Of a stretch of 64,000 bases of DNA, positions 52,398 through 61,283 are shown piece after piece; within the stretch, counting starts at the first letter, position 1, and each line of letters opens with the position of its first letter. The DNA comes from Pseudo-nitzschia pungens (taxonomy: Eukaryota; Bacillariophyta; Bacillariophyceae; Bacillariales; Bacillariaceae): assembly GCA_037355855.1 (NCBI GenBank), contig CM074758.1, forward strand, positions 903,001 to 967,000. The letters are read 5' to 3'. Under the pieces are notes generated by a model that did no database searches, was not told where the DNA came from, and was given only the letters and a program-made list of their open reading frames with translations. A program made the position numbers and the translations under genes.

Positions 52398-53580
52398 ATG
52401 ACGATGGCATGGTTCTCGTCGAGGATTCCGGTAGCAGCGATGTGCGTCGTCGTGCTGGCGATGGCAAGTCGCAACGCGCTCGCCCAGACGACTTCCGATG
52501 CTGGCACCGGTTTCGGTGCCAACACGGTTCCATCACTCGCGCTATACGCTTCGTCGCCGCGACCATCGGGAGCAGCAGCAGCTTCAGCCGCGGGGAAGAC
52601 GCATGACCGACGCGGAGATGGCTTACGCTTTCGACCATTTGAGGGACTTGGCCGATGACCATCAAATGAGCTTTTCCATGAACCTTGGCGCAAACCGTTT
52701 CATCGAGGATCCCGCCAAGGTGGCGGCGGTACCTCACGCCAGGGCCAAGGGCATTTCCGCCAAATCCAAGAGCAACGACAAGGAAAAATCTGGCAAGAGC
52801 GACAAGGAGAGCAAGAGTGGCTCCAAGCAGGAAAAGAAGAAGGAAAAGAGCGGAAGCAGCAAGGCCGGGAGCAACAAGCTCAAAAAGTCGAAAGGACGCC
52901 GTCTGCGCGTTGAATCCGGTGCGGAACGAGCCCGGTTCCGAAGCAGTCGCATCCGCCCAGATGCAGCTACGGCCGCAACCGCAACCGCAATCTGCGACTT
53001 TCAACCGCAAAGGGTGCTTTCAGCTCGTAGGAAGTCCGACCGCCGATTGATCGGTGCCGGGTGCACGTACGAAATGGGCTGGACGAGCAGCAAGGAAGGC
53101 AGCAAAGACCGAAGCAAGGAAGGCAGCAAGGCCGGGAACAAATCGGGCGGCAAGACCGGAGGCAGAGGAAAGGACGGTGGCGGCAGGGTCGGTCGAGACC
53201 GCGGTCGCCGTCGAATCGAGACGGGCGTCTTCGATTGCCGAACGAGCGGGAGCTTTACGTGCTGCCGGGAGTGGGGCGACACCGGCGACGACGAACTCTG
53301 TTGCAGGACGGAAGCAGCACCAATCGGGGGCAACGAACAGTCGAACGATGGCGAGGACGAGGACGAGGACGACAACAAGAATGAGAAGAGCGGAGGTGCC
53401 AAACGATACTCGGAGGATGGCGAGGACGAGGACGCGGACGAGAATAAGAATGAGAACAGCGGAGGTGCCAAACGATACTCGGAGGATTTTTTTCACCTCA
53501 CTGATCCCGACGGCCCCGTCCCACAGATTCGCCCAAATTTAGTGGATGAGGAATCCAAAAGCAATGACTTTCCGTATTGA
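52398..53580 (+). CDS. Secreted Lys/Ser-rich, Cys-containing protein, silaffin-like, one frame break
   Basis: ATG 52398 gives a signal peptide (MTMAWFSSRIPVAAMCVVVL, cleavage near NALA-QTT). After a +1 break (simplest at the GGGG of 52592-52595) the frame continues with RRMTDAEMAYAFDHLRDLAD. Next comes a long Lys/Ser tract (KSKSNDKEKSGKSDKESKSG), ending KKSKGRRL, then a second Ser/Lys/Gly tract. Cys pairs follow (FDCRTSGSFTCCREW; DELCCRTEA), then a tandem duplicated acidic unit with GGAKRYSED. Secretion plus KxxK-like Lys/Ser repeats and an RRL-type cleavage site resemble silaffins and other biosilica-associated proteins, which are defined by composition rather than homology. The acidic repeats would suit a polycation/polyanion matrix. 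The assignment is tentative. Confidence 0.5.
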
Positions 53581-54757
53581 TTGGAAGAATACTAACGCAA
53601 GGCGTAGGGATTGGCCCGAATTGGCAACGAAAAGAAGTGCAACATCAAGAACATGAATGCTACTATACTACATGGTGGCAAAAATGGAATAATGCCCGCG
53701 GGACGTTCCTTAGTTTGGACAGGATCCTATTGTGGAGTGCGATATCATGACAAGGGAAAGCTAGTATACTCAAAAGCATTTCTCCCAGACTGCAACCACC
53801 GGCTTTCCGTGCTCCGAGCTTCTCGCAATGACCGCGTGATAGAATTTAATACTACTACTTGCTATCCCCCCACCATTTAGATCATGATCTGAAGTAGTAG
53901 ATTGATCCTTTCGAGTAGATTGACCCTTTCGAGTAGATTGACCCTTTCGAGTAGATTGACCTCCGTGCAACTCAGATTAACATTTTGAGATTGATTCTCA
54001 TAATTACTGACAAGTTTTGGGCACACCGCCACCTGTATGATGGTGCATGATGCTGCTTGTTGATGTTGCTGGGTGGAGATGACTACCTCCACCACCACGC
54101 AGCACAACGACTACTACTAGTAGTGGTACTACTAGTAATACTATTAGTACTAGTACTAGTAGTATGATTAAAGAGATTCTTGCTCTCAGGTCAGCAGTTG
54201 CTAGTACTACTAGTAGTAGTTAGGGGTAGATACGTTGTATTTTTTTCATGCTTCTCCCACTCGTAAGTTTGCATAAGTGGGATGATTGGATGTAAAGCAA
54301 ATCATCAAACATAAACTTTGATAGTCTATAGAACTCACAATCAGCAGTCATCATCTCATCATCAAAAGGATATCATAAAAGGAGATCATGAGGATACCAC
54401 TGTGCAGTCTGTTTTCGTACGTGTCCACGAACCAGCCGAGTCGTGCCTTTCCCGACCCCCACCAAACTACGAAGTATTACGTCATGATGCCGTCCCCTCT
54501 CCAGGCTAACCTTACTCATAAAGGCAGGCAACATGTTGTAACACCTCTTAGTTTTGCTACCGGTAATATCTTCTCAAACTCATCTAGATAGAGCTAGGCT
54601 CCTCGGCACGCGTACGGGGTACGATTGACCAACACACCGGATCTCATTCACCCAAGACTTTCTTTGACTCGTTGAAAATCAGTCTGGGCAGCACTTTCGG
54701 GATCGAATCGCCGTCGCAGCATACAAGCAACGGCAAGACAGAATCGATCAATCGATC
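53581..54757. other. Intergenic with an 18-bp tandem repeat and CTA/TAG clusters
   Basis: Four copies of an 18-base unit GAGTAGATTGACCCTTTC lie at 53896-53961. A CTA/TAG low-complexity cluster lies at 54108-54170. No gene is supported. Confidence 0.55.
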
Positions 54758-55908
<1,151 letters not shown>

Positions 55909-57106
55909 ATGAATAGAGGACCTCGTTTCATTTGCACGGTCCATCACTTGATTTGATACTATCATTCAGTGTGATGTTGTTATTTATTTTCGCCTCGCCT
56001 CGACTGGACTGGACTCGACTCGACTCGACTCGGACTCGACTCGACTCGACTCGACATTAGATGATCACTGATGGAACGGTATCGATTCTGCATTTTCCTA
56101 TTTAGGAGTGAATGAATATATGATAGACCCCATTCCAATTTGATTTTGCAGTCCGTCATTTGAATCATATATGTATCATCCGGTATGAGGTTGTGACTCA
56201 TTTCGTTTTCGAGTAGACGTGATCCAAGAAAGCCGCAAAAGAGCACGAATTCGTAGCACCGCATCATTCAAGTCGTGAAGCATGAAATCAGACCGTGCTC
56301 TTTTGGTAACTTGGGTGGAAGTCAACTGGAACGAATCCAATCAATCAGTGCGTGGATGAATAATTATCGATATATGCATTGGTCATTGAAATACGCTTGT
56401 CGGTAACCCCCAAAACAATTCCATGAGTGTACCCGTCAGTCGGTAACGCTGTAATCAACTCTCCGAACCTTATTGCAGCGTACGAATGAGAAAGGAATAA
56501 ACGCGGCGGTCCCAAATTTTGCACGGTAGATAGATAATTTCGATTGTTTTTGTTTTGAAAGGAATATCAGTAGTGTTGTTTATGAATGGAGAGCATGGGA
56601 TCAGATTCAAACGTTATTGGACATATGGGAGAGACGGAATCCTTTATCAAGCATCTGGACTATTGGTGGCTTTAAGATGTGTGATGTCAATCGTTGGAGG
56701 TCAATGGTGTTTCCTTTTCGCCAATCGTTCATCCAAGCCAACCATTTGTCTACGTCAATTGAATCCGTCTCTCGAGCATGTACGGCATACACATAATCAT
56801 CCAAACTAGATCGTTTGTTCGAAGCTTCAGAAGTGCTTCGTCGATACCTTCACTTCCAACAAGCAGCTCCCTAAACGATACAACTAAAACAAATTACGAA
56901 GGACAAGAAGAGACTCTCGCATTTTCATCGATAGACTGCCGGCATAGACATTATGAGTCGTCCCGTAATTCCAGACACGCATGTGCTTGCTGGAGGCGGC
57001 CTAAGGTTTCTTTTCTCTCGTCTTAGTGATGCGCGCGATGTGTTTGTGATAGAGCGTTCGTGGTTTTTGGGAGTGGGGATTCTATAATTGTTTGCGGTTT
57101 TACCAT
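55909..57106. other. Intergenic with a GACTC microsatellite
   Basis: A (GACTC)n pentamer array with GACTG variants lies at about 55998-56055. Nothing else is recognised; the frame at 56555-56809 looks random. Confidence 0.5.
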
Positions 57107-57512
57107 TTATGCGCCGAGCTCGACCATTTTCTTGGCGATGATCTCTGACTTTTGCTTCTTTGCTACCATAACCTTGAATCGGTCGAAATCAGAAAGGTTG
57201 GCTCGGGTCTTCTTGGCAGACAGCTTCTTGGCCCAGCTGGAGGCTTCCCATTTAGCAAGAGTATCGGCTTCTGACCATGCCTTCAAAAGAGTCTTTTGGC
57301 GGGCATTGGCCTGAATTTTAACAGTCAAATCGGTAAGGGCAATTCGGCTTGTAAGAGATGACCTGTCGGGAAACTCCGGTAAGCTCGGCAGGTCCATCGA
57401 TCAAGCACTTGTTTTGGTCAACAATGTCGATGATGGTGGCCAACGATCCCTTCTCGGGTCCGTAATTGATAAGGACAATGCGTCCGACTTCTACGTGTCT
57501 CTTGAAAACCAT
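57107..57512 (-). CDS. RPL14: 60S ribosomal protein L14 (eL14), one frame break
   Basis: ATG 57512 gives MVFKRHVEVGRIVLINYGPE, TIIDIVDQNKCLIDGPAELT and GVSRQVISYK, the KOW-type N-terminal domain of eL14. The rest is in the +1 frame: RIALTDLTVKIQANARQKTL, KAWSEADTLAKWEASSWAKK and LSDFDRFKVMVAKKQKSEII, ending at 57107. Joined, it is about 134 residues, the family's normal length. In the first frame a TAA follows shortly after the break. Reading AAG-CCG as AAG-CGA (one C fewer at 57346-57347) makes YK directly followed by RIALTDL, as in the family. No GT-AG intron fits. The protein is essential, so a true null is unlikely. Confidence 0.88.
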
Positions 57513-58286
57513 TTTGAATATATTTTCTGACTACGAATGGATTTCGATTTCGGCAATCGGCAGCAGCGGAAAGATGAACGGATCAAGTGAACGAAAAATG
57601 GATCGGTGAGCTTTGCAGGGGCGGAAGACTTCAAAAATTGTTCCAGAACCATCTATCGCAACCTGACACACTCCGCGGCAGTCAATATATTGTTGTGTAT
57701 AATCAGTATCCTCATCATGGTCGACCATTGTCGTCACGTACCTTGGTTCGTGTGAAGTAGCAGTAGTAGTGCTTCGAAGGAGACAGGGGAACACCGTTGT
57801 TGGCTATGTCGAGGGTTTTGACGATGGCGCTGGAGTTCCTTGATCGAGAATGTTTGTCTATGTAGAATCTACGTAAAAGTTTACTGGATAACTTGTAGTA
57901 AGTGAGAAGTGCGGTAAGAGGTATTGGATGGGTGAGTCGGATAGTTTTCAGTCACGCATTGAAATCAATACACGAATGAGATTCAGTCACGGTTGAAGCA
58001 AAACACAACGATAGTGAGACCCAGTACGAAGTTACGCGCGTCAGTCGTCAAAAGAACTCCGTTGGTTTCGCATCATCACAACAGACTTACGCTTTCCAAA
58101 TTCGGGACGAAAAATCGTGCAAGATTACTAGTTAGTGCAGAATGAGTCGGTACGAAATCGGTTGTAACGAAAAGGATTCTAGATTCTCCTACACATCATA
58201 TCCGTCCTCGACATGTGAGAGGATCCTTAGGAACAATTCGATTTCAAATAACCAACCATCCCCGATAGAGTGAAAGAGCAACAACA
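57513..58286. other. Spacer between divergent RPL14 and glycoside hydrolase genes
   Basis: No gene is supported; it presumably holds both promoters. The minus frame at 57531-57794 lacks recognisable features. Confidence 0.5.
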
Positions 58287-59675
58287 ATGAAGCTTTGTTA
58301 CGCAGCTCTCGCAACCATTTTGGCCTGCCAACAAGCGTTGGCATTTACGACCAAGGCGTCGTTCGCTGCTGCCCGATCGGCTTCCGCTTTGTATAGCTCT
58401 CCCATCAACGGTGACGATGCGGTCAACAACAACATAGTGCTTCGTCCAACCCCCACGCTCGATGGAGCCGCGGATGATTCTATTAAAGTTTTTGACACCC
58501 TCTCGATCGGTGGATGCCACGTGCATCGATACAAATCCACTTCGTTCAACACCGAAGACACCGATGTGAACTATGTCATGTGGTACCACGGCCGAAGCAT
58601 CGAGCAAGACAAAGACGAGTCGCTTCCACCACTCAGTACGGGACGTATTGGACGGGCTGTTTCTAAAAACGGGTTGATTTGGGAAAAGGACACAAAGGGT
58701 TCCTCGGATGTTGACATCGAAGGAGTTTCGATGGGCCTGAACGAGGAATCTTGGTGGGGATTCGATACCGCCCACGTTGGTTTGGGCAGTGTTCTCCTGC
58801 CGATGACAACACCAGCTGTCATGACGGAGGGCGGAATTTATCTGATGTATTATTTTGGTGGTAACTTTGAGGAAACTGCGATCAACGATTACACAACCGC
58901 GGACATGCCCGAAGACCTGAAAATCAAGGGCATGAAGATGCGTATCGGTGTAGCTGTTTCGCAGGATGGAGAAACCTGGGGTCGGGTTGAGGGAGACGAT
59001 CCAACAGGAGCATGCATGCCTCCCTATGACAAGAGTGATCCAGACAAAGCAATGAAAGACGATCGGGAATGCAGCTTGGAATTGAAAGAAGAACTCTATT
59101 GCGGCTGGCCCGAAGTTGTCGTCAAAATCGAGAAGAACGAGGCCAACTCTGGTTTTTTCATGTACTACAGCACCATGACTAAGGACGACAAACAAAAATG
59201 TTTGGGAGTGGCCGTTTCGAGCGATGGTTTCCGCTGGTACAAGCGCGGAATCTGCATGACGCCTTCCCAAGGCGATGAGGACAGCATGGACGACGCCGGA
59301 GTAGCTCGATGCCACGTTGTACGAAATGCTGTCTTTAGCGATCTCGAAGGAGTCTGGAGCGATGCTCCCGGTTACACCATGTTCTATGAGGGTGTTTCTT
59401 CCTTGGACAACAAGCATCGTATCCTCATGGCCACCAGCGCGGACGGAGAGACATGGACCAAGCAAGGGGTCGCGCTGGACATTGGTAACGACGAAGATTC
59501 CTGGGACTGCGATGGAGTTGGATCACCAAACATTCTGCGAATGGATGACGGATCTCAACGCATGTACTACGTCGGTCAAAAAGGAAAGGCCACCGCCATT
59601 GGTGTTGCAAAGATGGAATTCGAATCCAACGCCTGGGTCCGAGAGCAATCGTCCTTTTCCTTTGTCGAGGCGTAA
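58287..59675 (+). CDS. Plastid-type five-bladed beta-propeller glycoside-hydrolase-like protein
   Basis: 462 residues, single exon. The N-terminus MKLCYAALATILACQQALAF has a signal peptide ending ALA-F, followed by TTKASFAAARSASALYSS: this is the bipartite plastid-targeting pattern of diatoms (signal peptide, then Phe-led transit peptide). The body has propeller blades with repeated SxDGxxW units: AVSKNGLIWEKD, GVAVSQDGETWGRVEG, GVAVSSDGFRWYKRG and MATSADGETWTKQG. YVMWYHGR, YLMYYFGG, FFMYYSTM, YTMFYEGV and RMYYVGQKG serve as the matching outer strands. This is the fold of GH32/43/62/68 arabinanase, levansucrase and invertase enzymes. I cannot place catalytic acids with certainty, so the substrate is open. 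Confidence 0.8.
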   Translation: MKLCYAALATILACQQALAFTTKASFAAARSASALYSSPINGDDAVNNNIVLRPTPTLDGAADDSIKVFDTLSIGGCHVHRYKSTSFNTEDTDVNYVMWYHGRSIEQDKDESLPPLSTGRIGRAVSKNGLIWEKDTKGSSDVDIEGVSMGLNEESWWGFDTAHVGLGSVLLPMTTPAVMTEGGIYLMYYFGGNFEETAINDYTTADMPEDLKIKGMKMRIGVAVSQDGETWGRVEGDDPTGACMPPYDKSDPDKAMKDDRECSLELKEELYCGWPEVVVKIEKNEANSGFFMYYSTMTKDDKQKCLGVAVSSDGFRWYKRGICMTPSQGDEDSMDDAGVARCHVVRNAVFSDLEGVWSDAPGYTMFYEGVSSLDNKHRILMATSADGETWTKQGVALDIGNDEDSWDCDGVGSPNILRMDDGSQRMYYVGQKGKATAIGVAKMEFESNAWVREQSSFSFVEA

Positions 59676-60246
59676 CTCGATGATAGATTGTAGCCTCCTA
59701 CTGTACAAAAGTAGTAGATATATTGTTCATTTTTCTTTTTTCTCTGTCTTTTGTCACATGGATGCACTAGATGTGAAACCGGAGCCTTCGTCGGAGATTG
59801 TGAGGACACAATTGATAGCGACCGAATTTAGAGTCTCTCTTCCGAAACGATGTTTCGAAGATACCTGTACATTCACGCCATACCGGTAGCAATTATAGTA
59901 GGAGTGCGGCTTGAGTCGGACGGAAACGATGTATACCGCTGTCCTTACATTCTTTCTGCACTGAGTCGAACTAGCACTAGTACTAGTAGTAGGTGCTTCT
60001 CTTTCTGCCCACCTTCTACCCAATCAGCAGCAATGCTCCGAGCTTCCGTCTAGTATAATTGCATCTCCTTGTTTGTCATCATGCACATTCAGCTAGTAGT
60101 TATAGACTGGGCTTTGCAAAAAGAACATCAGCAACACTTTTGTACTGTCCTTGGAATCATCTTTAAAGTGAAGCGCAATACACTTTTTTGAATTACATCA
60201 AAGAACAAGAAGCAAAGTTTCGACAAGATCCACAGCGAGGAAATAA
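59676..60246. other. Intergenic upstream of the tRNA pair
   Basis: No coding region. A short ACTAGTACTAGTAGTAGG cluster lies at about 59974-59992. Confidence 0.5.
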
Positions 60247-60340
60247 GCCCGGTTAGCTCAGTAGGCAGAGCGTTCGTCTCATAATCCAACAACAAACTCG
60301 AGCAAGCGAAAGGCCGTCAGTTCGATCCTGACATTGGGCA
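60247..60340 (+). tRNA. tRNA-Met (CAT), elongator type, with intron
   Basis: A 94-base gene that folds after removal of about 21 bases placed after position 37. Acceptor GCCCGGT/ATTGGGC (two G-U), D arm GCTC/GAGC, anticodon stem TTCGT/GCGAA with loop CTCATAA (anticodon CAT), T arm GTCAG-TTCGATC-CTGAC, discriminator A. The intron (ATCCAACAACAAACTCGAGC followed by A) sits at the canonical position. Confidence 0.9.
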
Positions 60341-60356
60341 AAGTTCCTCGTCTCCT

Positions 60357-60429
60357 GCCGAATTAGCTCAGTTGGCAGAGCGCACGACTCTTAATCGTGT
60401 GGTCGAGGGTTCGATCCCCTCATTCGGTG
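60357..60429 (+). tRNA. tRNA-Lys (CTT)
   Basis: A 73-nt cloverleaf 16 bases after tRNA-Met. Acceptor GCCGAAT/ATTCGGT (G1-U72 wobble), D arm GCTC/GAGC, anticodon stem CACGA/TCGTG with loop CTCTTAA (anticodon CTT), T arm GAGGG-TTCGATC-CCCTC, discriminator G as expected for Lys. A T4 terminator follows at 60433-60436. No intron. Confidence 0.95.
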
Positions 60430-61283
60430 CACGTTTTGCTCATATTGAACTGGTTATTACTCTCAACTCTGAATCAAGATCGCCGTGAGAGGAGTTCTTT
60501 CTCCCGATGATCTTAATCCACTATGGACGACACAGAGCTGTGAATAAACCTTACCGCGATGAGATTGTCCAAATCTGAGTCCAATTCCCATCATACTTTT
60601 TGGTCATCAATAAAGGCAATTCACGTCTTAACTGCGTTGCACAACTTGCAAAGAAGAACGGAGGGAAAGCCATCTGGAAAGTCATTAGAACTAGTACTAG
60701 AAACCATCGTGTATGGAAAGCCATGTTTCGTCACAACAAATTCATTCAGTACATATTATTTGAGATTCAAAAATCAGGAAAAGGAGAGGATGAAGAAAGG
60801 CGATATCATGGAGCATTTTCACACTGCATACCGGTAGGTACCTGTGAAGTACAGGTAAGATTACTGCACCGGGTAATTACCAAATAATCTTACGGTTGAA
60901 ATTTTATCCACTAAGGTTAAAATCTCACTCTATTATTATTAGTACCGTAGTAGTATTTTGGAACTTGTTTTCAGCAGGACGGACTGACGGGCGGACGAAC
61001 AGACAGACCTGAATTCCCCGACCACCACCGAAGATTTTTCACGAGGTAATATGTGCTTTCTCGGAAAGCATCGCGACTGTTTTCGGTTTTAAGCGCATCT
61101 GTAATCTGTAATTGTTCGATGGGCAACATCATCATCGATACGGGATACGAGTACGGATACACGTAAGGTTACTGTACGATACCGTAGTACCGGTTTCGAT
61201 CGGTTCAACAATCCCCTGTTTCGCTTCGATCTGCTTTTTTGCATTCCGCGATAGAATAGAATTGTTTCGAACCAGCAGCAATC
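60430..61283. other. Intergenic upstream of UTP25
   Basis: No gene seen. GTAC and CCGGTA words lie at 60828-60890 and 61148-61195. Confidence 0.5.
61163..61172 (+). promoter_or_regulatory. Recurrent decamer GTAAGGTTAC in the UTP25 promoter
   Basis: The decamer lies 121 bases before ATG 61284, within a GTAC-rich tract. Function is inferred from recurrence and position only. Confidence 0.25.

Noticed and set aside
58227..59465. 412-codon open frame on the - strand opposite the propeller hydrolase
   Set aside because: Shadow frame; the + strand has signal peptide, transit peptide and blade repeats.
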